DNA of 64,000 nt from NCBI RefSeq assembly GCF_022430525.1, contig NZ_CP092519.1:1490454-1554453 (forward strand), in the 5' to 3' direction. The notes beneath the pieces were generated by a model. The model was not told where the DNA came from. It was given only the letters and a program-made list of their open reading frames with translations, and ran no database searches. The position numbers and the translations under genes are program-made. Below are positions 8,734-17,118 of this stretch, piece after piece. The first letter of the stretch is position 1. Each line of letters starts with the position of its first letter. This DNA is from Cetobacterium somerae (lineage in GTDB: Bacteria > Fusobacteriota > Fusobacteriia > Fusobacteriales > Fusobacteriaceae).

Positions 8734-9321
8734 TTATATTTTATTTAAACTTTCTATTGGTATTTTTAAATTGTTTAAAGTTTTTATAAAATGATTTATT
8801 GGAAACCCCATAATTGCAAAGAAATCTCCATCTATTTTATCTACAAAAATTGAACCTAATCCTTGAATTCCATAAGCTCCAGCTTTATCCATAGGTTCTC
8901 CACTCTCTATATACCACTTTATCTCTTCATCACTTATCGGCTTAAAATAAACTGTACTTTCGACAGAATTTGTTATTTTTATATTTTTCTCTAAATTTAT
9001 CAATGTATAAGCTGTTATCACTTCATGACTTTTTCCAGAAAGAGACTTTAACATTTTCTCAGCATCCATTTCATTCTTAGGTTTTCCTAAAATCTTCCCA
9101 TCTATTACAACAACTGTATCAGCTCCTACAACAAAATCTTTTGGATTTTCCACAGCTACTGCCATAACTTTTTTTAAGGAAATATCTTTTATTTGTTCCA
9201 CAATCTCTATTTTATCACTTATTTCTTCTATATCCTTACTTTTAATTTGCAGTTGAAATCCCAACTGTGCTAATATCTCTTTCCTTCTCGGGGATTTGGA
9301 TGCTAATATCATCGTCTTCAT
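8734..9321 (-). CDS. maf: Maf-family nucleoside triphosphate pyrophosphatase
   Basis: Maf proteins hydrolyse non-canonical or modified NTPs (dTTP/UTP type) and have been linked to septum control. The 195-residue product shows 'ILASKSPRRKEIL' at the N-terminus, 'VVGADTVVVIDGKILGKP' and 'SGKSHEVITAY', all conserved. The start at 9321 has AAAGGA 3 bases upstream; an ATG three codons in is an alternative. Either way the gene overlaps the end of the preceding gene by 71-80 bases in a different frame, which is unusually long. It sits just before mreB, as in many bacteria. Confidence 0.93.
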   Translation of the reverse strand: MKTMILASKSPRRKEILAQLGFQLQIKSKDIEEISDKIEIVEQIKDISLKKVMAVAVENPKDFVVGADTVVVIDGKILGKPKNEMDAEKMLKSLSGKSHEVITAYTLINLEKNIKITNSVESTVYFKPISDEEIKWYIESGEPMDKAGAYGIQGLGSIFVDKIDGDFFAIMGFPINHFIKTLNNLKIPIESLNKI

Positions 9322-10120
9322 TTATCCTTTCTACATCATCTTTTTTATCATCTTCTATAACTATATTTTCTAAATTTTCTTCAAATTCTTCAGAAATATT
9401 TACCTGTAATATCAACTCATTTTCAGTATTTCCTTCTAATTCAACTTCTTCTATTTCCATTTCTAAACGATCTTTTTCTTGATAAGCTTTTTGAATATTA
9501 CATATTTCATCATAAATATCTTTTTCTAGCTTAGCTTGTTTCTCTAATCTAATTTGCTCCTCTTTTAATCTTCTTTCCTCTCTAACTCTAAAAATTTGTC
9601 CTTTAATAAAATTAATAACTGATACAATTAATTTTCTTATCATTTTTCCACAAATCACAATCATAGAAAGAAAAATTATAAAAATCAAACTACCTGCAAA
9701 TACATTAGTTTTAACATTTGGAAATATTTTTAAAAATGTATATAATTCAATATAACCTAAGTTAATATTTAATAGACCAACTTGAATAACATACTGTTGA
9801 ATCGAATCTATTGTTTTTTCTGTTTGTTCTTTTAAACTATCTAATAAGTAAAGATATCCCGTAGCTATTCCCAAAATAATCATAAAAAATAATCTTGTTT
9901 TCAAAACAACTCTTTTATTTGGATTTTTCATAAACATTGAAAAACCATAACCCACTAAAAATATCCACAGTAATTTTTCATATATTCCAAAATATTCTTT
10001 TATATATAGATATATATTATTTATTTGCAAAAGATTAGGATAAAAATATCCTAAAAAAAAGTAAATCAATGAAATTATATATATATATTTAAAACTAAAT
10101 AACCACTTTATTTTTTTCAT
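9242..10120 (-). CDS. Four-TM membrane protein with long acidic coiled-coil tail, unknown function
   Basis: I do not recognise this 292-residue protein. Four hydrophobic segments are visible at about 9-27, 47-64, 72-93 and 142-162. They are followed by a basic/acidic heptad-like stretch (about 170-220) and a strongly acidic cytoplasmic tail. Its last 26 codons overlap the start of maf in another frame. It has its own good promoter just past the tRNA operon terminator and an AAAGGTG ribosome site. As first gene of the maf-mreB transcript, it could play a part in shape or division, but that is only context. Confidence 0.72.
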   Translation of the reverse strand: MKKIKWLFSFKYIYIISLIYFFLGYFYPNLLQINNIYLYIKEYFGIYEKLLWIFLVGYGFSMFMKNPNKRVVLKTRLFFMIILGIATGYLYLLDSLKEQTEKTIDSIQQYVIQVGLLNINLGYIELYTFLKIFPNVKTNVFAGSLIFIIFLSMIVICGKMIRKLIVSVINFIKGQIFRVREERRLKEEQIRLEKQAKLEKDIYDEICNIQKAYQEKDRLEMEIEEVELEGNTENELILQVNISEEFEENLENIVIEDDKKDDVERINEDDDISIQIPEKERDISTVGISTAN

Positions 10121-10153
10121 TCAAGCACCTTTTTATTAAACTTTTTTCATATT

Positions 10154-10182
10154 ATTGTACCATAGAGATATATAGTTTTCAA
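10154..10182 (-). promoter_or_regulatory. Promoter of the maf-mreB operon
   Basis: On the minus strand TTGAAA (10177-10182) and TACAAT (10154-10159) are separated by exactly 17 bases. The box lies 34 bases before the ATG at 10120 and downstream of the tRNA terminator. Confidence 0.8.
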
Positions 10183-10207
10183 GCAATTAAGATTTGGATA
10201 AAAAAAA

Positions 10208-10230
10208 AGTAGACTTCGTTGAAGTCTACT
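10208..10230 (-). terminator. Rho-independent terminator of the seven-tRNA operon
   Basis: A perfect 10-bp stem (AGTAGACTTC / GAAGTCTACT) with a 3-base loop is followed on the minus strand by eight T residues. It lies about 17 bases past tRNA-Leu. Confidence 0.93.
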
Positions 10231-10246
10231 GTTATTACTCATAAAG

Positions 10247-10329
10247 TGGTGCGAGAGGAGGGACTTGAACCCTCACGTCGAAACGCCAGATCCTAAGTCT
10301 GGTGCGTCTGCCAATTCCGCCACCCTCGC
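10247..10329 (-). tRNA. tRNA-Leu(UAG)
   Basis: This is a class II tRNA. The acceptor stem GCGAGGG/CTCTCGC, the anticodon loop CTTAGGA (anticodon TAG), the T-loop GGTTCAAGTCC and an encoded CCA end are all visible on the minus strand. It is the last gene of the cluster. Confidence 0.95.
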
Positions 10330-10331
10330 AG

Positions 10332-10407
<76 letters not shown>

Positions 10408-10432
10408 TTTTATTTACTTTATAAAAAATTAA

Positions 10433-10509
10433 TGGCGGGAGTGACGAGGGTCGAACTCGCGACCTCATGCGTGACAGGCATGCGCTCTAACCAACTGAGC
10501 TACACCCCC
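10433..10509 (-). tRNA. tRNA-Asp(GUC)
   Basis: The minus-strand cloverleaf has acceptor GGGGGTG/CACTCCC, anticodon loop CTGTCAC (anticodon GTC), T-loop AGTTCGACCCT, the G73 typical of tRNA-Asp, and an encoded CCA. Confidence 0.95.
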
Positions 10510-10514
10510 ATTAA

Positions 10515-10590
10515 TGGTGGAAACAACTGGACTTGAACCAGTGACCCCCTGCTTGTAAGGCAGGTGCTCTCCCAACTGAGCTATGCTTCC
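10515..10590 (-). tRNA. tRNA-Val(UAC), copy 1
   Basis: The acceptor is GGAAGCA, the anticodon loop CTTACAA (anticodon TAC), the T-loop GGTTCAAGTCC, and CCA is encoded. The 76-base gene is identical to the copy at 19913-19988. Confidence 0.95.
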
Positions 10591-10592
10591 AA

Positions 10593-10667
10593 TGGTACCC
10601 CGTAGGGGAATCGAACCCCTGTTTATAGAGTGAAAATCTATTGTCCTTACCACTGAACGAACGGGGC
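10593..10667 (-). tRNA. tRNA-Glu(UUC), copy 1
   Basis: The acceptor is GCCCCGT (with a G-U first pair), the anticodon loop TTTTCAC (anticodon TTC), the T-loop GGTTCGATTCC, and CCA is encoded. It is identical to the copy at 19992-20066. Confidence 0.95.
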
Positions 10668-10676
10668 AGTGGTAAA

Positions 10677-10752
10677 TGGTGCGTCATACTGGGCTCGAAC
10701 CAGTGACAACACGATTAAAAGTCGTGTGCTCTACCATCTGAGCTAATGACGC
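10677..10752 (-). tRNA. tRNA-Lys(UUU)
   Basis: The acceptor is GCGTCAT, the anticodon loop CTTTTAA (anticodon TTT), the T-loop GGTTCGAGCCC, and CCA is encoded; 76 bases on the minus strand. Confidence 0.95.
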
Positions 10753-10761
10753 ATCTTTGTA

Positions 10762-10837
10762 TGGAGCGGGAGACGAGGGTCGAACTCGCGACATTCAGCT
10801 TGGAAGGCTGACGCTCTACCAACTGAGCTACTCCCGC
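10762..10837 (-). tRNA. tRNA-Gly(UCC)
   Basis: The acceptor is GCGGGAG, the anticodon loop CTTCCAA (anticodon TCC), the T-loop AGTTCGACCCT, discriminator U, and CCA is encoded. It is the first gene of the tRNA operon, about 15 bases after the promoter -10 box. Confidence 0.95.
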
Positions 10838-10852
10838 ATCACTTACAAAGAT

Positions 10853-10881
10853 ATAGTACCACAATTTATATTGTTTGTCAA
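10853..10881 (-). promoter_or_regulatory. Promoter of the seven-tRNA operon
   Basis: On the minus strand a perfect TTGACA (10876-10881) and TACTAT (10853-10858) are spaced by 17 bases. It begins 11 bases after the stop of the glycosidase gene at 10892, so the tRNA operon need not depend on readthrough. Confidence 0.9.
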
Positions 10882-10891
10882 CAAAGTTTTT

Positions 10892-12403
10892 TTATTTTTT
10901 TAAAATAATTTTTTCCTTTACTTCACCTTGATTATGAACTCTATCTACTGGAGCTATTTTATAATAGTAAGTCTTATTTTTTTCAATATTTTTATCTAAA
11001 TATTTTAATCCATATTTTCTTTTTACAGTAGCTAAAAGATATTTAGAGTTTTTTTCGTCAAACTCTTTATTTGTACTTCTATATATAGCATAGTAATCAG
11101 CATAATTATTAGCTGGGTCATCCCAACTCAAAAGAACTCCATCTTTTATAATTTTTGCTTTTATATTAGTCACTGGTTTTGGAGCTATAATATCTATCCA
11201 TGGACTTGTTGGAGGTAATATTTGTGTTTCATAAACTTTTTCTTTTAAATTTGTTTTAATATTCAAGCTATTTTTTTGAATCTTATCAAATCCAAAGAAT
11301 ACACTTCCATGAACATTCTCAAAATTTCTATTATACTTTATTTGATCTATAAGTTCATTCTCGTTTCTCCAAGCTTTATTACTTCCAATTTTATAAGCTG
11401 CATGACCTATATACAAATGAACATTGCTATTCTTAACTTCATTTATCCACCAATTAACTAAAATATCGTACTGAGCAACTTTTAAATTAAAATCCCAATA
11501 TATTTGCGGAACTATATAATCTATCCATTCGTTTTGTATCCATGTCCTTGTATCTGCATATAAAGTATCATAATTTTCTGCACCTGCTCTTGTTGCTGAC
11601 CCAGTTGGATCTTTATCGTTATTTCTCCAAACTCCAAAAGGACTTATTCCAAATTTTACATATGGTTTTGCCTTTTTTATTTTTTTCGATAATTCCATCA
11701 CAAAAGTATCTGTATTTTTTCTTCTCCAGTCATCAATTTTCATTCCTTTTCCATATAATTTATAAGATTTATTATCACCAAAAGGAACAACTTTTTTATT
11801 TTTATCTAGCACTGGATATGGATAAAAGTAATCATCCATATGAACACCATCAATATTATAATTTTTTACAACATCAACTATAACATCCTCTGTAAATTCT
11901 CTAGCTTTTGGATTTCCAGGATCATAATAATATTTTCCACCATATTCAATAACCCAGTTAGGATTTTTTTTAGCTACATGATTTTCAGGAATTTTTTCAT
12001 TATTTTTTAATGTTATTCTATATGGATTAAACCATGCATGAAATTCTAAATTTCTTTTGTGAGCTTCCTCTACAAAAAACTCTAAAGGATCATATCCTGG
12101 ATCTTTACCACTTTCTCCAGTTATATATTTAGACCATGGTTCTTTATTAACTTTTTTATAAAATCTATCTGCTGTAGGTCTTACCTGCATTATTATAGCA
12201 TTCATATTCAAACTTTTTATTTCATCTAAAATATCAATATACTCTTGTTTTTGTTCTTCAATACTTAACCCTTGTTTAGAAGGCCAGTTTATATTATCAA
12301 CTGTTGCTATCCAAACTCCTCTGAACTCTCGCTTATTATCTTTACTAAAAACAAAAGAAAAACTTATTAAAAACAAGCAAAGTAAAAAAGTTAATTTTTT
12401 CAT
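10892..12403 (-). CDS. Secreted family-10-like glycosidase (GHL10; DigH/YngK type)
   Basis: The 503-residue product has a signal peptide (about 1-20). A GHL10 (DUF187) TIM-barrel follows, starting at 'EFRGVWIATVDNINWPS' and carrying 'PTADRFYKK', 'EFHAWFNPYRIT' and 'DGVHMDDYFYPYP', the last with likely catalytic-site Asp residues. A fibronectin type III-like domain occupies about the last 95 residues. In E. coli the GHL10 protein DigH (YddW) cleaves denuded peptidoglycan strands at the septum; a wall-related role here is inferred from that family and from the nearby ftsI/divIC genes. It follows a small membrane protein by 10 bases. Confidence 0.8.
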   Translation of the reverse strand: MKKLTFLLCLFLISFSFVFSKDNKREFRGVWIATVDNINWPSKQGLSIEEQKQEYIDILDEIKSLNMNAIIMQVRPTADRFYKKVNKEPWSKYITGESGKDPGYDPLEFFVEEAHKRNLEFHAWFNPYRITLKNNEKIPENHVAKKNPNWVIEYGGKYYYDPGNPKAREFTEDVIVDVVKNYNIDGVHMDDYFYPYPVLDKNKKVVPFGDNKSYKLYGKGMKIDDWRRKNTDTFVMELSKKIKKAKPYVKFGISPFGVWRNNDKDPTGSATRAGAENYDTLYADTRTWIQNEWIDYIVPQIYWDFNLKVAQYDILVNWWINEVKNSNVHLYIGHAAYKIGSNKAWRNENELIDQIKYNRNFENVHGSVFFGFDKIQKNSLNIKTNLKEKVYETQILPPTSPWIDIIAPKPVTNIKAKIIKDGVLLSWDDPANNYADYYAIYRSTNKEFDEKNSKYLLATVKRKYGLKYLDKNIEKNKTYYYKIAPVDRVHNQGEVKEKIILKK

Positions 12404-12413
12404 AGAATCACTC

Positions 12414-12908
12414 CTATCCCTTTATTATTGAAAACTTACCCTTTAGTTCATCCTTTAAAGTACAGATAAAGTCAATTTTATTTCCCATAATTAAAGGGAT
12501 AATTATCTCTCTTTTATCATTTGTAACTATTCTTATTATAACTTGTAATCTATTTCCTTTTCCTACTACTCCTTCTTTCATAGTACATGTATCTATTTCA
12601 TCAAAAGATAGATTCAATCCTTGACCTAAGATTTTTTTATTTTCACAATCTAAAATTATTTTATATTTAAAAAGATTTTTTAAATGTTTAAATCCTAAAA
12701 ACAATAGTAATGTAGCTATTCCTATGTATGGTATGCTAAAATTCTTTGTATACCCTATATATCCTTGAAGAGCCCCAATTAATATAAGTGGTACTCCTGT
12801 TCCTAACCATACAATCATTTTTTTACCTTCAAGTGTATACTTCTTTAATGGTTTATATTGTACTTTTGTCTTTTCTATTTTTTTTATAAAATCATCATAA
12901 AAAAACAT
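12414..12908 (-). CDS. Small membrane protein of unknown function
   Basis: I do not recognise this 164-residue protein. A short basic N-terminus is followed by two adjacent hydrophobic segments (about 32-50 and 55-73), then a soluble C-terminal half that looks like a bacterial PH-like small domain. A very strong GAGGAGG ribosome site precedes the ATG. It lies just past the glpX terminator and 10 bases before the glycosidase gene, so these two are co-transcribed. Confidence 0.65.
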   Translation of the reverse strand: MFFYDDFIKKIEKTKVQYKPLKKYTLEGKKMIVWLGTGVPLILIGALQGYIGYTKNFSIPYIGIATLLLFLGFKHLKNLFKYKIILDCENKKILGQGLNLSFDEIDTCTMKEGVVGKGNRLQVIIRIVTNDKREIIIPLIMGNKIDFICTLKDELKGKFSIIKG

Positions 12909-12932
12909 TTATCCTCCTCATTTAATAATGAA

Positions 12933-12960
12933 GAAAAGTAGAGAATATTCTCTACTTTTC
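12933..12960 (-). terminator. Terminator after glpX
   Basis: A 28-base perfect palindrome (GAAAAGTAGAGAAT and its complement) lies 19 bases past the glpX stop and is followed on the minus strand by a T-rich stretch. It separates the ftsI-glpX operon from the two genes after it. Confidence 0.75.
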
Positions 12961-12978
12961 TATTCAATTATTATTTAA

Positions 12979-14004
12979 TTATTTTACTAATTCCATTATA
13001 TCTTCAGGTTTATAATCTAGGTTATGAACAGCATTTATATATCTAACTGTTTTACTTTTTCCTCTTATAACTAAAGTTTGAGTTCTAGCTATATTCCCTT
13101 TTCTTTTTACACCTTCTAAAAGATCTCCACTTGTTATTCCTGTTGCTGAGAAAATAACTTCATCATCTTTTACAAGATCATCCATCTTTAAAACATCTCC
13201 TACTCTTAGTCCCATCTCTTCACATCTAGACTTTTCATATGCAGATATTTTATCATTTTCTAATGACACACCTTTTACTTCACTTCTTAATTTTAATCTA
13301 GCTTGCATATCTCCACCTAAAGCCTTGATTACAGCAGCTGATATAACACCTTCTGGAGCTCCACCTATACCGTAAAGTACATCTACATCTGAATCTACAA
13401 CTGATGTTAATATTGATCCTGCTACATCTCCATCTGGTAAAGCATAAACTTTAATATTTAAATCTTGTAAATCTTTTATTATAGTTTTATGTCTTGGTTT
13501 ATCTAATACTACTACTGTTAACTCGTTTAATGGTTTATTTAAAGCTTTACAGATATTATCTATATTTTCCATCAAAGGTTTTGATAAATCAATTACACCT
13601 TTTGCTTCAGGACCTACTATTAATTTTTCCATATACATATCTGGAGCTTTTAAAAAGCTACCTTTATTCCCTACTGCTAAAACAGCAATTGCATTAGCTT
13701 GCCCTTGCGCTGTCATTCTTGTTCCTTCAACCGGATCTACAGCAATATCCACTTGTGAATATCTTTCTTTATCAGGAGAATCTATTCCTACCTTTTCACC
13801 GATGTATAGCATAGGAGCTTCATCAATCTCTCCCTCTCCTATTACAATCTCCCCTTGAATTTTTATCCCATTTAGTACAGTTCTCATAGCATCTACCGCT
13901 GCTTGATCTGCTGCCTCCTTATCTCCTCTACCTACCCATTTGTAAGCTGCTAAGGCTGCTGCTTCTGTAACTCTAGCAAACTCTAAAGCTAACTCTCTTT
14001 TCAT
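12979..14004 (-). CDS. glpX: Class II fructose-1,6-bisphosphatase
   Basis: GlpX (341 residues) hydrolyses fructose-1,6-bisphosphate to fructose-6-phosphate in gluconeogenesis. Its N-terminal 'LEFARVTEAAALAAYKWVGRGDKEAADQAAV' region is diagnostic. Lithium-sensitive phosphatase-type metal motifs are present: 'IGEGEIDEAPMLYIGE' and 'DPVEGT' with Asp/Glu ligands. It starts 8 bases after the DivIC-like gene, which places it at the end of a cell-division/translation operon. Confidence 0.96.
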   Translation of the reverse strand: MKRELALEFARVTEAAALAAYKWVGRGDKEAADQAAVDAMRTVLNGIKIQGEIVIGEGEIDEAPMLYIGEKVGIDSPDKERYSQVDIAVDPVEGTRMTAQGQANAIAVLAVGNKGSFLKAPDMYMEKLIVGPEAKGVIDLSKPLMENIDNICKALNKPLNELTVVVLDKPRHKTIIKDLQDLNIKVYALPDGDVAGSILTSVVDSDVDVLYGIGGAPEGVISAAVIKALGGDMQARLKLRSEVKGVSLENDKISAYEKSRCEEMGLRVGDVLKMDDLVKDDEVIFSATGITSGDLLEGVKRKGNIARTQTLVIRGKSKTVRYINAVHNLDYKPEDIMELVK

Positions 14005-14012
14005 TTTTCCTC

Positions 14013-14282
14013 CTACTTTGTTTCAATTAATCTATAAATTTTTTCTCCTGGTAAAACCATTTGGAGTTGATTCCTAGCTACTTTTTCTCTGTAAAAGGGA
14101 TTATTTATATTCTCAATCATTTCATCATATCTAACAATTAAGCTTTCAATCTCTTTTTTTTGTTTAATCTTTATCTCTTGCTCCATTTTTAACTTATCGA
14201 TTTTAACAAATGATCTAAATATATTTTGTCCTAAAAATGCAAAATGTATAACTAACGGGACTATCCAAAGTAGATTTTTCAT
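14013..14282 (-). CDS. DivIC/FtsB-like septum formation initiator
   Basis: The 89-residue protein has one N-terminal TM segment (about 5-25), a coiled coil (about 28-60) and a C-terminal 'YREKVARNQLQMVLPGEKIYRL' that closely follows the family pattern. DivIC/FtsB proteins bridge division proteins (with FtsL and FtsQ/DivIB) at the septum. It shares one base with def and precedes glpX by 8 bases. Its linkage to ftsI two genes upstream supports the role. Confidence 0.8.
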   Translation of the reverse strand: MKNLLWIVPLVIHFAFLGQNIFRSFVKIDKLKMEQEIKIKQKKEIESLIVRYDEMIENINNPFYREKVARNQLQMVLPGEKIYRLIETK

Positions 14283-14785
14283 TAGTTTTTACCTACCTCT
14301 TTTTTCAAAAGTTGTAACTTTTTAGATACCATTCTTTTAGCTACTGGTGATATTTTATCTACAAATAAAATAGCCTCTAAATGATCATATTCATGTTGGA
14401 AAGCCCTTCCTAAAAGTTCTGTTCCCTCTTCTATTACCTCTTCACCCTTTTCATTTAAATACTTTATCTTTACTGTCACTGATCTTTTTACAGGTTTATA
14501 AATTCCTGGAACACTTAAACATCCTTCATCTATATTTTCAACAGTATCTGACAACTCTATTAATTCTGGATTTATAATCTTTCTTACAATTCCATCTCCA
14601 ATGTCAATTACAAACATTCTCTTGCTTATTCCAACTTGTGGTGCTGCAAGTCCTACTCCATTTGCTTCGTGCATTGTTTCTACCATATTATCTAAAATTT
14701 CAAGTATCTCTGGTGTTATTTCTGTTACTGGTTCAGCTACAGTTCTTAAACATTCATTTCCATATATTTTTATGTCGTATAACAT
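14282..14785 (-). CDS. def: Peptide deformylase
   Basis: This enzyme removes the formyl group from nascent N-terminal Met. With the start at 14785 the product is 167 residues and the three motifs are intact: GVGLAAPQ (43-50), EGCLSVP (Cys89) and QHEYDH (His131, Glu132, His135), which bind the catalytic metal. A longer frame opens at 14815, but its extra ten codons contain the GGAGG ribosome site, so the start at 14785 is preferred. It overlaps the DivIC-like gene by one base. Confidence 0.96.
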   Translation of the reverse strand: MLYDIKIYGNECLRTVAEPVTEITPEILEILDNMVETMHEANGVGLAAPQVGISKRMFVIDIGDGIVRKIINPELIELSDTVENIDEGCLSVPGIYKPVKRSVTVKIKYLNEKGEEVIEEGTELLGRAFQHEYDHLEAILFVDKISPVAKRMVSKKLQLLKKEVGKN

Positions 14786-14826
14786 GTATTTTCCTCCAAT
14801 TCTCTTTTTTTTCAATATATATTATA

Positions 14827-17109
14827 TCATATTAGATTAATCGGGTCTACATCAACAACTATTCTATATTTTTTATTCTCTATTTTTTTCAGTTTATTTT
14901 CTAAAAATATTTTATACTCATTGATTTCTATTCTATCCCCTTTTATAAATATATTACATCTATATCTTCCTTTTACTTTATAAACTAATGATTTCATAGG
15001 TCCATAAAGTTCTACCTTTTCATGTTCAATCTCTTTAAATACTAAATGACAATACTCCTCTAATCCATTCTCCTCATTTGAAGATATCCCAATATTTATT
15101 ATTTTGGAAAATGGAGGATAAAAAAGTATCTCTCTTTTCTCTATCTCTTTTTCATAAAAATTTATATAACTATTTTCTTGAATTTTTTCTATTATATAGT
15201 TTTCAGGTTGATAAGTCTGAATTATAACTTTCCCTTTTTTTTCTCCTCTTCCAGCTCTTCCTGCTACTTGAGTTATCATTTGATATGTTCTTTCGCCTGA
15301 TCTAAAATCAGGAATACTCATTATTGTATCTGCATTTATTACTCCAACTAAAGTTACATTGGGAAAATGTAATCCTCTGGATATCATTTGAGTTCCAATC
15401 ATAATATCATATTTGCCACCTAAAAAATCATTATACATATTTTCATAAAAATTCTTTTCTTTTGAAACATCACCATCAACTCTAATTATGTTTACAGGAA
15501 ATCTTTTTCGAAGTTCCTCTTCTACTCTTTCAACTCCACGTCCACTAAAGGATATATTTTTACTTCCACACTTAGAACAATGACCTAAAAATCTTTTTGA
15601 TATACCGCAATAGTTACACTTTAAGCTATTATTACTTGCATAATAGTTTAATTTTATAGAACAATGTTCACACTCTTCCATATGTCCACACTCTTGGCAT
15701 TGAACCAATGTAGAGTATCCTTTTCTATTTAGAAGAAGTATTATTTGCTCTTTTCTTAAAAGTGCTCCTCTTATTTCTTCTAAAAGCTTTTCACTGAAAA
15801 AGCTATCTTTTTCTTCTTTCATATCTACAATCTCTATCTCTGGTAATTTTGCATCCTTATATCTATGATCTATTTCAAAAAGTTGAAATATCCCTTTTTT
15901 AGCGTAATAGTAACTTTCAATTGATGGTGTTGCTGAACCTAAAACTACTTTTGCATTTTCTAATTCAGCTTTTTTTATAGCTACATATTTTGCATTATAT
16001 CTTGGTGTACTATCTTGCTTATAACTATTTTCATGCTCTTCATCTACAATAATATATTCAAGATTTTTTACGGGAGCAAAAATTGCTGATCGAACTCCTA
16101 AAACAACCCTTTTATCACCTGTATATATACTATACCACTCTTTAGCTCTTTCTATATTAGACAATCTACTATGAAGTATTGCAACCTCTTCTCCAAACTC
16201 TTTTTTAAATCTTTTTACCATTTGAGGAGTTAAAGATATTTCTGGAACTAAAAATATTGATCCTTTTCCATTTTCTAAAGCTCTCTTTATAAGTTGTATA
16301 TATATCTCAGTTTTTCCTGATCCTGTTACTCCTCTTATTAAAAAATGCCTTTTATTTGACACTTCAATACCATTTTTTATTCTTTCTTGCTCTGAATTTA
16401 ATTTAGTATCTTCTTTATATGCCTCTTTTTCAATAGTTTTTTTCAATTTCTCTTCATTAAAACTTTTTATTTTTCTTTCAAGTATTAATGTTCCGTTCTT
16501 TAAATGATTTTCAATAGTTTTTTTGTCATATTTCTTTTCTAAAGTTGCTTTTCCAACTTCTATTCTTTCTTGAAAATATAATTTCAGTTCTAAATCAACA
16601 TCTTCAATATCTTCTTGAAGACTATACCAACTATCTTGAACTTTTAAATAATTATTATCTAGATACTCCTGTATTTTATTTTTTGAAAATCTATCAACCA
16701 ATGTTTTTTTTCTAACTAAACTCTTTTTTAAAAAATACTCTAAAATCTCATCTTTAATTAAAGTACCACAAAGACTTTTAGGTCGATAAATATCCTCATA
16801 TTTTATTTTCACTCCTGAAGGCACTGCCGTAGAAAAAACTTGATCAAAAGGACTCATATAGTAATCTCTTATCCATAACAACAATTTTATAAATTCTTTA
16901 GAAAAACTTAACTCTTCATATAATACTTTTTTTATTTTTAAAACTTTAAAAGTATACTCTTTATCTTTTTCTTCTTCAATAATTAGCCCCACTTTATCCT
17001 TATTTCTAAAAGATACCAAGACTCTATCTCCAACGTTTATATTCTCTTCATTACCGGCATAAGTATAGAAATCTTTTGTCTTTTCTATATAGACACTATA
17101 ATATCTCAT
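14827..17109 (-). CDS. priA: Primosomal replication-restart helicase PriA
   Basis: PriA (760 residues) reloads the replisome at stalled forks. The N-terminal DNA-binding domain is followed by a helicase core with 'RGVTGSGKTEIY' (Walker A) and 'IVDEEH' (DEXH). A zinc region holds four CXXC-type pairs ('CQECGHMEECEHC', 'CNYC', 'CSKC'), and motifs V/VI include 'GTQMISRGLHFP' and 'TQVAGRAGRG'. It sits 9 bases after ftsI and 41 bases before def, an order (priA-def) shared with many Firmicutes. Confidence 0.96.
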   Translation of the reverse strand: MRYYSVYIEKTKDFYTYAGNEENINVGDRVLVSFRNKDKVGLIIEEEKDKEYTFKVLKIKKVLYEELSFSKEFIKLLLWIRDYYMSPFDQVFSTAVPSGVKIKYEDIYRPKSLCGTLIKDEILEYFLKKSLVRKKTLVDRFSKNKIQEYLDNNYLKVQDSWYSLQEDIEDVDLELKLYFQERIEVGKATLEKKYDKKTIENHLKNGTLILERKIKSFNEEKLKKTIEKEAYKEDTKLNSEQERIKNGIEVSNKRHFLIRGVTGSGKTEIYIQLIKRALENGKGSIFLVPEISLTPQMVKRFKKEFGEEVAILHSRLSNIERAKEWYSIYTGDKRVVLGVRSAIFAPVKNLEYIIVDEEHENSYKQDSTPRYNAKYVAIKKAELENAKVVLGSATPSIESYYYAKKGIFQLFEIDHRYKDAKLPEIEIVDMKEEKDSFFSEKLLEEIRGALLRKEQIILLLNRKGYSTLVQCQECGHMEECEHCSIKLNYYASNNSLKCNYCGISKRFLGHCSKCGSKNISFSGRGVERVEEELRKRFPVNIIRVDGDVSKEKNFYENMYNDFLGGKYDIMIGTQMISRGLHFPNVTLVGVINADTIMSIPDFRSGERTYQMITQVAGRAGRGEKKGKVIIQTYQPENYIIEKIQENSYINFYEKEIEKREILFYPPFSKIINIGISSNEENGLEEYCHLVFKEIEHEKVELYGPMKSLVYKVKGRYRCNIFIKGDRIEINEYKIFLENKLKKIENKKYRIVVDVDPINLI

Positions 17110-17118
17110 TACTTTCTC

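Noticed and set aside
10465..10653. 62-residue ORF on the minus strand across tRNA-Asp, tRNA-Val and tRNA-Glu
   Set aside because: It is a by-product of the tRNA genes ('VAQLVRAHACHA' type translations are well-known tRNA shadows); the tRNAs explain the sequence fully.
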